A stretch of DNA of 64,000 nt from WHSW01 sp963749365 (GTDB lineage Bacteria > Actinomycetota > Thermoleophilia > Solirubrobacterales > 70-9). A model generated the notes under the pieces. It saw only the letters and a list, made by a program, of their open reading frames with translations. It made no database searches and had not been told where the DNA came from. Made by a program: the position numbers and the translations under genes. Each line of letters begins with the position of its first letter. Within the stretch, counting starts at the first letter, position 1. The stretch lies in NCBI GenBank assembly GCA_963749365.1, contig CAVVME010000003.1:1302001-1366000 (forward strand), read 5' to 3'. Positions 8,559 to 18,114 of this stretch are shown one piece after another.

Positions 8559-10454
8559 TCAGGGGGCGGTCGCGTCCCTCGGTGCCTCGGTCGGCGTCGC
8601 CCAGAAGAAGCCAGCCACGATCGCGAGGTAGATCGTCCCGATCACCAGCAGGACCGAGCCGGAGTCGTTTGCGAGCGTCCCCACCAGGATCCCGACCACG
8701 GCGCCGAGGAAGCCACTGCGAGCCGCCCACGCGTCGCCGAACCAGGCGAGGACGGCGTCGCGCTTCACCGCCCCGGCGACGAGCACGAGCGCGCAGGCGG
8801 CGAGCAGCTCGGGGTAGACCGGGTGGACGAAGGTGTCGACCATCAGGGTCAAACGCCGGTCGAGGACGTCGACCACGTCGCCCGGCTCGCCGGCGCCGAG
8901 CACCGAGCGGCTGAGATGGGCTCCGCCGAGCATGAGGTCGATGCAGAGCAGCGCGGCCAGCGCCAGGACACCGGCGCCGAGCACGATCGCGACCGCGCGT
9001 CGGCGCTCGAGGCCGAGCGCCAGGGCGACCGCTGTCGCCCCTCCGACCCCGAGCACGATCGCGGCGCCGACATCGGCGCCGAAGCGGCCGGGGGCGAAGG
9101 CGGCGATGGCGAGCAGCGCGATCGCCGCGAACCAGATCGCACCGGTGCGGCGCTCGGTCCGCGGTCGCGCCGCCAGGCCGGCGCCGGTCCCGACCAGGGT
9201 CAGGGTGGTGAGCACCGCCTCGAGCTCGTTGCCGATGCCGAAGAACCGGACCCCGGCGCCCGGGTTCGGCCCCAGGGTCGAGAGCGCGGTCAGCGGCGAG
9301 CCCGCGATCACGTCGATCGCGTAGGCGACCACGGTGGCCCCGCAGGCGAGGGCCAGCGCCGCCGGTCCCGCCAGCAGCCGGGCCGCAAGCGCCGCGAGCG
9401 CAACCGAACCGACACCGACCAGCAGCGCCGAGGCGAGCGTGCTCGCGTCAAGCGCGGCGGCGGCCAGCAACAGCGCCGGGGCCCAGGCGACGCTGAGGCC
9501 GAGCAGCCGCAACGCCACCCGGGCGCCCGGGCGGCGCCAGATCAGCGCCGCCAGGCCGCTGAGCACGAGCCAGGTCCCGAGCGGGACGAGCACGACCGGC
9601 TCCCGGCTCGGGCGGGTGTCGAGTCGCTGCTGGAGCTCGGCGACGGCGGCCGGGTCGCGGCGCTCCGCGGAGGTGATCACGCTCCCGTTGACCTCGTCCG
9701 GCACCTCTACCCCGAGCCGGTCGAGCACGGTGGGAGCGATGTCGGTCGTGGTCACGATCCCGTCGCCCCTGGTCGAGGCCGAGGTCAGGTTGCCCTCGAA
9801 CCCGGGCCCGGCGATCCCGACCGGGAGCAGTTCCTGCTCGGCGCGTGCCCCTGCGGCGACGGCGATCAGCAGGTCGTCGGGGCCCAGCGCCCCGACCATG
9901 TCCGCGAGCTCCTCGGGGAGCGCTCGGACCACGCTCAGGCCCGGTCCGCAACCCGCGACGCAGGCCGACGGGTCGTCGATCCGCACCGCGCCCTCCCGGT
10001 CGACGGTGGCGAGGGTCGCGAGGCCGCTGTCGGCCTCGGCGGCGACCGGGACGCCGGCCTCGGCCAGGGTGCCGGCGAGCAGGCCCGGAACGATCTCGGC
10101 CGGGGCGCTCTCGGCCCGGGCAACGGTCCGCTCCCAGAGCCGCCGCGGGACCGCCCCGTCGCGGAGGTAGAGCCGCGGCAGCTCGCCGTCGTAGAGGTCC
10201 TCGTCGACGCGGTTTCCCTGCGAGACGTCGAGGAAGGTCTGGGCCACGGAGACGGCGCCGAGGCCGGCGCTGATCACGCCCGGGGCGAGCTCCGGGGTGC
10301 GTGCGATCTGCTCGACCGTGGTCCCGTACGGCAGGACCGCGAAGACAACGGACTCACCGCCGCCCTGCGCCGCTTCGCGTCCGCCCTGGGCGCTCACCGA
10401 GGACGCGACCGCGAGCGATGCGAGCGCTAGCATCGCGGCAATGGCCGATCGCAC
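8559..10454 (-). CDS. Exported multi-pass membrane protein with phosphatase-like ectodomain
   Basis: I do not recognise a named family. A signal sequence (AMLALASLAVASSVSA) leads into an ectodomain of about 270 residues. Its segment TTDIAPTVLDRLGVEVPDEVNG resembles the C-terminal part of alkaline-phosphatase-superfamily proteins, where APT motifs precede the end of the fold. About ten hydrophobic helices follow, containing the loop GVRFFGIGNELEAVLT. A cell-envelope role beside the lipid glycosyltransferase is plausible. Possible starts are TTG 10478, GTG 10454 and ATG 10433. I choose 10454, which keeps a basic n-region; all but the last overlap divergent hemQ. Just after the signal peptide, QGGREAAQGGGES resembles the GREAEE repeat peptide. 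Confidence 0.65.
   Translation of the reverse strand: MRSAIAAMLALASLAVASSVSAQGGREAAQGGGESVVFAVLPYGTTVEQIARTPELAPGVISAGLGAVSVAQTFLDVSQGNRVDEDLYDGELPRLYLRDGAVPRRLWERTVARAESAPAEIVPGLLAGTLAEAGVPVAAEADSGLATLATVDREGAVRIDDPSACVAGCGPGLSVVRALPEELADMVGALGPDDLLIAVAAGARAEQELLPVGIAGPGFEGNLTSASTRGDGIVTTTDIAPTVLDRLGVEVPDEVNGSVITSAERRDPAAVAELQQRLDTRPSREPVVLVPLGTWLVLSGLAALIWRRPGARVALRLLGLSVAWAPALLLAAAALDASTLASALLVGVGSVALAALAARLLAGPAALALACGATVVAYAIDVIAGSPLTALSTLGPNPGAGVRFFGIGNELEAVLTTLTLVGTGAGLAARPRTERRTGAIWFAAIALLAIAAFAPGRFGADVGAAIVLGVGGATAVALALGLERRRAVAIVLGAGVLALAALLCIDLMLGGAHLSRSVLGAGEPGDVVDVLDRRLTLMVDTFVHPVYPELLAACALVLVAGAVKRDAVLAWFGDAWAARSGFLGAVVGILVGTLANDSGSVLLVIGTIYLAIVAGFFWATPTEAPRDATAP
10350..10392 (-). 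repeat. Possible degenerate GREAEE element (copy 4)
   Basis: The minus strand has GGACGCGAAGCGG, identical to the core of copies 1 and 2, and then diverges. It is read in the same frame (GGREA) and sits between the signal peptide and the ectodomain. With only a 13-nt exact core in GC-rich DNA, chance similarity is possible. Confidence 0.4.
10428..10433 (+). promoter_or_regulatory. -10 box, probable leaderless promoter of hemQ
   Basis: TAGCAT lies seven bases before the ATG at 10441, and no Shine-Dalgarno sequence is present. Confidence 0.55.
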
Positions 10455-11139
10455 GTTTGCCAAGTTCACTTTCTTCAAGCTCGACCCCGCATGGCAACGC
10501 CGAGACCCCGAGGCGCGGGCGGAGGATAAACGGGAGTTCCTCGCCGCCTGCGAGGACTTTGCGATCGACCGCTCGCTGCGCGCCTACTCGACCGTCGGCA
10601 CGCGCGGCGACACCGACCTGATGTTGCTCGCCCAAAGCCCGGCGCTCGAGGAGATCCACACCTTCCATGTCGTGCTCGCCCAGAGCGGCCTGGCGAAGTG
10701 GGCAACTGTCCCCCACTCCTACCTCGCGCTGACCAAGCCCTCGCCCTACTCGGAGGCTTCGGCCCGGTCGGAGATCTGCACCTCGCAGCGCCGCTACTGC
10801 ATCGTCTATCCGCTCGACAAGAAGCGCGACTGGTACCGGCTGCCGCTCGCCGAGCGACGGCGGGTGATGGAGGAGCACATCGAGATCGGCCGTCGCTACC
10901 CGGAGATCACGATCAACACCGCCTACTCGTTCGGACTCGATGATCAGGAGTTCGTGGTCTCGTTCGAGTGCGACGACCCGGGCGAGTTCCTCGACCTCGT
11001 CCAGGAGCTCCGCGGCTCGGAGTCGAGCGCCTACACGCTCCGCGACGTGCCGATCTTCACCTGCGTCGCGATGTCGGCGGCCCGCGCCCTCGACGCGCTC
11101 GACGGGACCGCCGCCGGCGCCGCGCTCGCCGCCGGCTGA
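10441..11139 (+). CDS. hemQ: Coproheme decarboxylase (chlorite-dismutase family)
   Basis: HemQ makes protoheme from coproheme in the coproporphyrin-dependent pathway of Gram-positive bacteria. The protein (232 residues) has the family architecture of two related ferredoxin-like halves. The characteristic YPLDKKRDWYRLPLAERRR segment supplies the catalytic Tyr/Lys region. EFVVSFECDDPGEFLDLVQ then leads to the C-terminal motif YTLRDVPIFTC. True chlorite dismutases have a distal Arg in a different context, and the actinobacterial setting favours HemQ. It is followed by ferredoxin reductase, bolA and glutaredoxin genes, an iron/heme-themed cluster. The ATG at 10441 is preferred because a -10 box sits seven bases upstream. 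Confidence 0.9.
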   Translation: MADRTFAKFTFFKLDPAWQRRDPEARAEDKREFLAACEDFAIDRSLRAYSTVGTRGDTDLMLLAQSPALEEIHTFHVVLAQSGLAKWATVPHSYLALTKPSPYSEASARSEICTSQRRYCIVYPLDKKRDWYRLPLAERRRVMEEHIEIGRRYPEITINTAYSFGLDDQEFVVSFECDDPGEFLDLVQELRGSESSAYTLRDVPIFTCVAMSAARALDALDGTAAGAALAAG

Positions 11140-11181
11140 GCCGCCGCGCCAAAACCGATCCCCTACCCTTTCGCGCTCGCA

Positions 11182-12633
11182 ATGGCACCGCTGGGCAGCC
11201 CCGATAACCCGCTTCGCGTCGCGATCGTGGGCTCCGGCCCGGCCGGCTTCTACACCGCCGAGCACCTGCTCAAGCACAACCCCGACGGCCCCGGACGCGA
11301 AGCGGAGGAGCCGGCGGGCGGTGTTCACGTCGAGGTCGACATGTTCGACCGCCTGCCGACCCCGTTCGGCCTCGTACGCGCCGGCGTCGCCCCCGACCAC
11401 CCGAAGATCAAGTCGGTGATCCGCGTCTATGAGAAGACGGCCGCGCGGGCCGGCTTTCGCTTCTTCGGCAACGTTGAGATCGGCCGCGACGTCACGATCG
11501 GCGAGCTCGACGCCCGCTACCACGCGGTCGTCTCGGCCTACGGGACGGCGACCGACCGCAGGCTCGGGATCCCGGGCGAGGACCTGCGCGGCTCGCACGC
11601 GGCGACCGAGTTCGTCAACTGGTACAACGCCCACCCCGACTTCGTCGACCGCGATTTCGACCTCTCCGCCAACCGCGCGGTCGTGATCGGCAACGGCAAC
11701 GTCGCCACCGACGTGGCAAGGATGCTGGCGCTGCCGCGGGCCGAGCTCGAGAGCACCGACACCGCCGACCACGCGATCGAGGCGTTGTCCTCGTCGGGGG
11801 TCGAGGAGATCGTCGTGCTCGGGCGGCGGGGGCCCGCGCAGGCCGCCTTCACCAACCCGGAGGTCCGCGAGCTGGGCGAGTTGACCGAGGCCGACATCAT
11901 CATCGACCCGGCGGAGGTCGAGCTCGACTCGGCAAGCCACGAGTACCTGGAGTCCGAGGATTGCGAGCCGACCCACCGCCGCAACGTCGAGATCTTCCGC
12001 GAGTTCGCACAGCGCCCGCCCGAGGGCAAGCGCAAGCGGGTCGTGATGCGATTCTGCTGCTCGCCGATCGAGATCCGCGGGGAGGGCCGCGTGCAGAGCA
12101 TCGTTGTCGGCCGCAACGAGCTCTACCGCGACGATTCGGGGGCGATTCGCGCCCGAGACACCGGCGACCGCGAGGAGATCGAGTGCGGGCTGGTGCTGCG
12201 CTCGATCGGCTACCGGGGGATCGGGCTCGAGGGCCTGCCGTTCGACCCCGGGCGCGGCCTGATCCCCAACGATGCCGGTCGGGTCACCGAGACAGCCGGA
12301 GGCGCCCCGGTCCCCGGCCACTACGCGGTCGGCTGGATCAAGCGCGGCCCGTCAGGCGTGATCGGAACGAACAAGAAGGATGCGCAGGAGACCGTGAACA
12401 CCCTGCTCGCCGATCTCGAGGCGGGTGCCGTACCCGAGCGGGAGCCCGTCGAGCCATTCATAGAGGAGCTCCTGGCCGAGCGGGGAGCCGACCACGTCAC
12501 CTACATCGGCTGGCGGGCGATCGATCAGGCCGAGGTCGAGGCGGGCGAGCCGCACGGCCGCCCGCGGATCAAGTTCTGCACCGTGGCCGAGATGGTCGAG
12601 GCGGCGAGACAGACGGACCGGGTGGCCGGCTAG
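11182..12633 (+). CDS. Ferredoxin-NADP+ reductase, adrenodoxin-reductase type (FprA-like)
   Basis: A 483-residue flavoprotein that shuttles electrons between NADPH and ferredoxin. The N-terminal FAD-binding motif is VAIVGSGPAGFYTAEHL. The family signature FDRLPTPFGLVRAGVAPDHP follows, then the NADPH-binding VVIGNGNVATDVARML. The C-terminal GWIKRGPSGVIGTNKKDA is typical of FprA. Residues about 36-49 (GPGREAEEPAGGV) are an extra peptide between the first beta-alpha unit and the strand VEVDMFDR. They are encoded by the 40-nt repeat also present in metH. The insertion lies in a surface turn, so activity need not be lost. TACCCT 12 bases upstream is a likely -10 box. Confidence 0.92.
   Translation: MAPLGSPDNPLRVAIVGSGPAGFYTAEHLLKHNPDGPGREAEEPAGGVHVEVDMFDRLPTPFGLVRAGVAPDHPKIKSVIRVYEKTAARAGFRFFGNVEIGRDVTIGELDARYHAVVSAYGTATDRRLGIPGEDLRGSHAATEFVNWYNAHPDFVDRDFDLSANRAVVIGNGNVATDVARMLALPRAELESTDTADHAIEALSSSGVEEIVVLGRRGPAQAAFTNPEVRELGELTEADIIIDPAEVELDSASHEYLESEDCEPTHRRNVEIFREFAQRPPEGKRKRVVMRFCCSPIEIRGEGRVQSIVVGRNELYRDDSGAIRARDTGDREEIECGLVLRSIGYRGIGLEGLPFDPGRGLIPNDAGRVTETAGGAPVPGHYAVGWIKRGPSGVIGTNKKDAQETVNTLLADLEAGAVPEREPVEPFIEELLAERGADHVTYIGWRAIDQAEVEAGEPHGRPRIKFCTVAEMVEAARQTDRVAG
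11287..11326 (+). repeat. GREAEE palindromic element, copy 2 (inside ferredoxin reductase)
   Basis: This copy matches copy 1 in metH at 38 of 40 positions on the reading strand, ending in GGCGGGCGGTGTTC. Both copies are read in the same frame and lie in unrelated proteins, so the similarity cannot come from common protein ancestry. Confidence 0.88.
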
Positions 12634-12637
12634 CGCG

Positions 12638-12868
12638 ATGGCGGACCTGGCCGAGATCCAGTCGATGATCGAGGGGGCCCTGCCGGGAGCCGAGGTCGAG
12701 GTGATCGACGAGGGCGGCGGCGATCATCTGCGCGCGATCGTTCGCGCCCCGCAGTTCGAGGGCCTGTCGAGGATCGACCAGCACCGGCTGGTGCGCAACG
12801 CGGTCCGCGAGCGATTCGACGACGGCTCGATCCACGCGCTCTCGATCAGCGCCTCGGTGCCCGGATAG
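12638..12868 (+). CDS. bolA: BolA family protein
   Basis: A 76-residue protein starting four bases after the ferredoxin reductase stop, so co-transcribed with it. The BolA core is visible: GGGDHLRAIVRAPQFEGLSRIDQHRLV, with the conserved His before the beta strand and the FEGLSRIDQHRLV helix. BolA proteins bind a [2Fe-2S] cluster together with monothiol glutaredoxins of the CGFS type, and such a glutaredoxin is the very next gene. A role in Fe-S trafficking is therefore well supported by context. Confidence 0.9.
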   Translation: MADLAEIQSMIEGALPGAEVEVIDEGGGDHLRAIVRAPQFEGLSRIDQHRLVRNAVRERFDDGSIHALSISASVPG

Positions 12869-12876
12869 CGCTGCGC

Positions 12877-12882
12877 TATCTT
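12877..12882 (+). promoter_or_regulatory. -10 box, probable leaderless promoter of the glutaredoxin gene
   Basis: TATCTT, eight bases before the ATG at 12891. It suggests that the glutaredoxin has its own promoter in addition to bolA read-through. Confidence 0.5.
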
Positions 12883-12890
12883 GAGTGCGG

Positions 12891-13292
12891 ATGGCAGACC
12901 CTGAGCTCAAGCAGCAGGTCGAGCGGGCGATCACCGACAACCCGGTACTCCTGTTCATGAAGGGGACGCCGCAGAGCCCGCGCTGCGGGTTCTCGATGCG
13001 GGTGGTCGGGATCCTCGACCAGCTCGGAGTCGACTACGGAGCGGTGGACGTGCTGCCTGCCCTGCAGCCGCTGCGCGAGGTGACCGCCGAGCTGGCCGAC
13101 TGGCAGACCTTCCCCCAGCTCTACGTCGACGGCGAGCTGGTCGGCGGCGCCGACATCGTCGAGGAGCTGCTCGAATCGGGCGAGCTCGCCCAGCTGCTCG
13201 GGGTCGAGCAGCCGGCCGAAGCCACCCCGCCAGAGCCGCAGCGGATCCTGCCCGGGGGCTCGCAGCAGAGCCCGCCGATGCAGCTCGGCTAG
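12891..13292 (+). CDS. grxD: Monothiol glutaredoxin, CGFS type
   Basis: The first 100 residues are a glutaredoxin fold. The active site is CGFS within KGTPQSPRCGFSMRVVGIL, and the glutathione-binding strand is QTFPQLYVDGELVGGADIVEEL. CGFS glutaredoxins carry [2Fe-2S] clusters with BolA, encoded just upstream. The tail of about 30 residues (PEPQRILPGGSQQSPPMQLG) is extra and low-complexity. ATG 12891 is preferred over GTG 12885 because of the -10 box spacing. Confidence 0.92.
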   Translation: MADPELKQQVERAITDNPVLLFMKGTPQSPRCGFSMRVVGILDQLGVDYGAVDVLPALQPLREVTAELADWQTFPQLYVDGELVGGADIVEELLESGELAQLLGVEQPAEATPPEPQRILPGGSQQSPPMQLG

Positions 13293-13308
13293 CGCCGATC
13301 CGGCTCGG

Positions 13309-15180
<1,872 letters not shown>

Positions 15181-15183
15181 GGC

Positions 15184-15552
15184 TCAGACGGAGGCGGCCT
15201 GCTCGGCCGCGTCCTCGCGGACCTGGAACGAGGAGCCGCAGCCACAGGCGGCGACCACGTTCGGGTTGTTGACCGTGAACCCCGCGCCCTGGAGACCGTC
15301 GACAAAGTCGACCTCCGAGCCGAAGACGAACTGCATGCTGACCTTGTCGACGACGACGGCGACCCCGTTCTGCTCGAACACGTGGTCGTCGGCCTTCGGC
15401 GCGTCGAGGGCGAGCGCGTACTGGAAGCCCGAGCAGCCGCCGCCCTTGACGGCGACGCGAAGCGCCTGCTCGGCCTCGTTCGTGGCGACCAGGTCGCGGA
15501 TCTTCCCCGCGGCCGAGTCGGTGATCGTTACCGCTACCTCTGGCGTGTTCAT
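15184..15552 (-). CDS. A-type Fe-S cluster carrier (IscA/ErpA family)
   Basis: A 122-residue HesB-like protein with the three cluster-binding cysteines in GGGCSGFQYAL and ACGCGSSF. Carriers of this type accept Fe-S clusters from the scaffold and deliver them to apoproteins. The neighbourhood (CGFS glutaredoxin, BolA, ferredoxin reductase within 4 kb) supports this. The ATG at 15552 is preceded by a TAGAAT box at the leaderless distance. The ABC-F gene follows almost immediately and is probably co-transcribed. Confidence 0.92.
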   Translation of the reverse strand: MNTPEVAVTITDSAAGKIRDLVATNEAEQALRVAVKGGGCSGFQYALALDAPKADDHVFEQNGVAVVVDKVSMQFVFGSEVDFVDGLQGAGFTVNNPNVVAACGCGSSFQVREDAAEQAASV

Positions 15553-15560
15553 CGCTTCAG

Positions 15561-15566
15561 ATTCTA
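15561..15566 (-). promoter_or_regulatory. -10 box, probable leaderless promoter of the Fe-S carrier gene
   Basis: TAGAAT on the minus strand, eight bases before ATG 15552; near-consensus and without a ribosome binding site. Confidence 0.6.
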
Positions 15567-15581
15567 AAGCACAGCCGGTCG

Positions 15582-15851
15582 TCAGCGCCGGGACCGCGTC
15601 TCGCGCTCGGCGTACTTCCATTCCAGGTACTCGATGATCCGCTTCGAATCCGCGATCACCTCGTCGCCGTCGACCAGCACCGGGACGCGCTGCTGGCGGG
15701 TGAGCTCTTCGATCTCGGGCCGGGCCGAGCGCCGGTAGGGGACCCGGCGGGTGGTGTGCTCGAGCTCGAGCTTGCGCAGCCGCCGCTCGACCGCCCCACA
15801 CGGGCAGAGGAGGTCCGTCGGCGTCGGGCACCGGTACAGCACCCGGCTCAT
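15582..15851 (-). CDS. Small thioredoxin-fold protein (GST N-terminal/glutaredoxin-like)
   Basis: An 89-residue protein. RVLYRCPTPTDLLCPCGAVERRL places a Cys-rich motif where glutaredoxins have CPxC. RQQRVPVLVDGDEVIADSKRI carries the cis-proline and the S-substrate loop of glutathione-S-transferase N-terminal domains. No C-terminal helical GST domain is present. Its ATG overlaps the stop of the upstream epimerase gene (ATGA), so the pair is translationally coupled. Substrate unknown. Confidence 0.75.
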   Translation of the reverse strand: MSRVLYRCPTPTDLLCPCGAVERRLRKLELEHTTRRVPYRRSARPEIEELTRQQRVPVLVDGDEVIADSKRIIEYLEWKYAERETRSRR

Positions 15852-16903
15852 CCGCCGACGGCCCGCTCCAGGCCGCCGAGCAGGCGGCCGGTTGCTCGCA
15901 GGGCGAGCCGCGGCAGCCCGCCTGCCGGGGAACGGTCCCCGATCTGCTCGCGTTGCCAGGCGACCGCCTCCTCGAGCGTCTGCTCGTGCGGGCGAGCGCG
16001 AAAGCCGAGCTGCTGCTTGGCCTTCGTGCTCCGGTACGTCCACCACAGCGACGCCGAGCGGACCTCGTCGGGGGCGACCGCGATCGGCACCCGGGCCCGC
16101 TGCGCCGCCTCGGCGGCGACGATCGCAATCGAGGCCGGGAGCCGGAGCTCGGGTGGACCGACGCCGGAGATCCGGGTCAGGTCGGCGAACAGGCGGTTGA
16201 GGGTGAAGTTGCGCCCGCCGAGGATGTAGCGCTCGCCGACCTCGCCCTTCTCGTCGGCGAGCAGGTGACCGGCCGCGACGTCGCGGACGTCGACGATGTT
16301 GAGCCCGCCGTTGACGTAGACCGGGATCTGGCGCAGCAGAAACCGCCGCACCAGACCCATCGAGGTCCCGGTCGGGTCGTCGGGGCCGAGCGCGAAGGTC
16401 GGGTTGACGATCACCACCGGGAGCCCGCGAGCGGCGAGATGCAGCGCCTCGAGCTCGGCCTCGTGCTTGGAGTTGACGTAGGCGAGGCCGAGGTGGCCGA
16501 TCTCGAACGCGGTCGTCTCGTCGGCAGTCCCGCCCGGCTTGGCGACCCCGATCGCGCCGACGCTCGACGTGTGCACGAGCCGCTCCACCCCGACCCGCAG
16601 CGCTTCCTCGAAGACGGTCCGCGCCCCGCGCAGGTTGGCGTCGAAGACGGCCTCGCGGTCGACGGTCCGCAGCGAGGTTCGCCCGGCGACGTGAAAGACG
16701 CGCTCGACGCCCTCGATCGCGCGGCGAACAGCGCGGCGGTCGGTGATGTCGCCCGAAGCCCGCTCGAACTCGATCCCGTCGAGGGGACCGAGGTCGGAGT
16801 CGCGGCGGGCGAGCAGCCGCAGCTCATCGCCGCGCTGCGCCAGCGCGCGCACCAGGTGCGAGCCGAGAAAGCCGCTGCCTCCGGTGACCAGGGTCCTCGC
16901 CAC
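15848..16903 (-). CDS. NAD-dependent epimerase/dehydratase family protein (extended SDR)
   Basis: A 351-residue extended SDR: TLVTGGSGFLGSHLVRAL for NAD(P) binding, HTSSVGAIG with the catalytic serine, and YVNSKHEAE with the YxxxK pair. The sequence resembles hopanoid-associated sugar epimerases and dihydroflavonol-reductase-like proteins, but a substrate cannot be assigned. GTG 16903 is chosen because TAGATT lies seven bases upstream; it is divergent from degV. Confidence 0.85.
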   Translation of the reverse strand: MARTLVTGGSGFLGSHLVRALAQRGDELRLLARRDSDLGPLDGIEFERASGDITDRRAVRRAIEGVERVFHVAGRTSLRTVDREAVFDANLRGARTVFEEALRVGVERLVHTSSVGAIGVAKPGGTADETTAFEIGHLGLAYVNSKHEAELEALHLAARGLPVVIVNPTFALGPDDPTGTSMGLVRRFLLRQIPVYVNGGLNIVDVRDVAAGHLLADEKGEVGERYILGGRNFTLNRLFADLTRISGVGPPELRLPASIAIVAAEAAQRARVPIAVAPDEVRSASLWWTYRSTKAKQQLGFRARPHEQTLEEAVAWQREQIGDRSPAGGLPRLALRATGRLLGGLERAVGG

Positions 16904-16910
16904 GCGGCTG

Positions 16911-16966
16911 AATCTAGACGAGTGGACGAGCGCCGCCGCGGATCGGGGTCCGATCGGTGATAGAAC
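16911..16966. promoter_or_regulatory. Divergent leaderless promoters of the epimerase and degV
   Basis: TAGATT on the minus strand (16916-16911) and TAGAAC on the plus strand (16961-16966). Each is seven bases from its GTG start. Confidence 0.55.
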
Positions 16967-16973
16967 CGGCCCG

Positions 16974-17831
16974 GTGAGCACCGCGGTCGTCACCGACACC
17001 ACCGCCTACCTGCCCGACGAGCTGATCGACGAGCACGGGATCCACCGGATCAGCCTCTATGTGACCCTCGACGGAGAGCAGCGGCCCGAGGCCGAGATCG
17101 GGCCCGGCGAGTACGGCGACTTCTACGAGCGGCTGCGGGTCAGCGAGCAGGGCGCGACCACCTCGCAGCCCTCGGTCGGGGACTTCCTCGGGCTCTACGA
17201 GCCGCTGCTCGCAGACGACGGCGAGATCGTCTCGATCCACCTCTCGAGCGGGATCTCGGGCACCTGCGACTCGGCCGAGCAGGCGCGCGCGCAGCTGATC
17301 GAGGGCGGGCGCGGCGGCGAGCGGATCGAGATCCTCGACAGCCGCACCGCCTGCGGCGGGCAGGCGATGCTGGTGCTCGCCGCGGCCCGGGCGGCCGCCG
17401 CGGGGGCGAGCGGTCCCGAGGCGCTCGAGGCCGCGAGGCAGGCCCGCGACGGGCTCGAGCTGTGGTTCGCGGTCGACACGCTCGAGTACCTGCGCAAGGG
17501 AGGGCGAATCGGCGCCGCGCGGGCGCTGGTCGGCTCGGCCCTGCACATCAAGCCGATTCTCACCCTGGCCGAGGAGATCACGCCGGTCGAGCGCGTGCGG
17601 ACCCGGCGGCGGGCGTTCGAGCGCATGGTCGAGTTCGCCCACGAGCGCAAGGACGCCGGCGCGACCTGGTGGATCGTCCAGCACATCCAGGACCCCGATA
17701 CGGCCCGGGCGCTGGTCGACGAGTGCCGGCAGGTTTTCGGCACCGACCCGGTGATGGTCTCGGAGATCGGCCCGGTGATCGGCGCGCACGTCGGTCCCGG
17801 CCTGCTCGGCTTCGGCGGGGCCAGGGTCTGA
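16974..17831 (+). CDS. DegV family fatty-acid-binding protein
   Basis: A 285-residue DegV protein. The N-terminal AVVTDTTAYLPDELIDEHGI and the TTSQPSVGDF segment carry the Ser/Thr residues that hold the fatty-acid carboxylate. SIHLSSGISGTCDSAEQA and the C-terminal GPVIGAHVGPG complete the family motifs. DegV (FakB-like) proteins present fatty acids to a DAK-type kinase; no such kinase is in the window. The GTG start follows a -10 box at the leaderless distance. Confidence 0.88.
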   Translation: MSTAVVTDTTAYLPDELIDEHGIHRISLYVTLDGEQRPEAEIGPGEYGDFYERLRVSEQGATTSQPSVGDFLGLYEPLLADDGEIVSIHLSSGISGTCDSAEQARAQLIEGGRGGERIEILDSRTACGGQAMLVLAAARAAAAGASGPEALEAARQARDGLELWFAVDTLEYLRKGGRIGAARALVGSALHIKPILTLAEEITPVERVRTRRRAFERMVEFAHERKDAGATWWIVQHIQDPDTARALVDECRQVFGTDPVMVSEIGPVIGAHVGPGLLGFGGARV

Positions 17832-17844
17832 GCGGCGCGCTCGC

Positions 17845-18114
17845 CTAGCGGCGGCGCAGGGCGATCAGGCCCCCGACCGCGAACCCGACCACGGCCGCAC
17901 CGATGACCAGCTCGCGACGATGCTCGCGCACCTGCCGGCGCCAGTCGGTGAGCTCGGTGACCCGCCCGCGAAGCGCCTCCACCGACCGCGACAGATCCTC
18001 GCGCTGGCGTTCGATGTCGGCTCGGATCTGCGCCGAGCTGCGCCCGGGCGCGCCCGCGGCCTGCCGCGCGACGGGCTCGCCGGCACCGCTGTAGATCTCG
18101 GGCTCGCTGCTCAC
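17845..18114 (-). CDS. DUF3618 membrane-anchored protein
   Basis: An 89-residue protein. The central amphipathic segment SSAQIRADIERQREDLSRSVEALRGRV is the DUF3618 signature, and one C-terminal transmembrane helix (ELVIGAAVVGFAVGGLIAL) ends in RRR. It is the third gene of a small envelope operon and its ATG overlaps the stop of the Holin-X gene. The function is unknown; members sit next to phage-holin-like proteins in many actinobacteria. Confidence 0.85.
   Translation of the reverse strand: MSSEPEIYSGAGEPVARQAAGAPGRSSAQIRADIERQREDLSRSVEALRGRVTELTDWRRQVREHRRELVIGAAVVGFAVGGLIALRRR

Noticed and set aside
7524..10430. 968-codon plus-strand frame
   Set aside because: Antisense to two genes with signal peptide, membrane helices and glycosyltransferase motifs; Asp/Arg/Gly-rich shadow.
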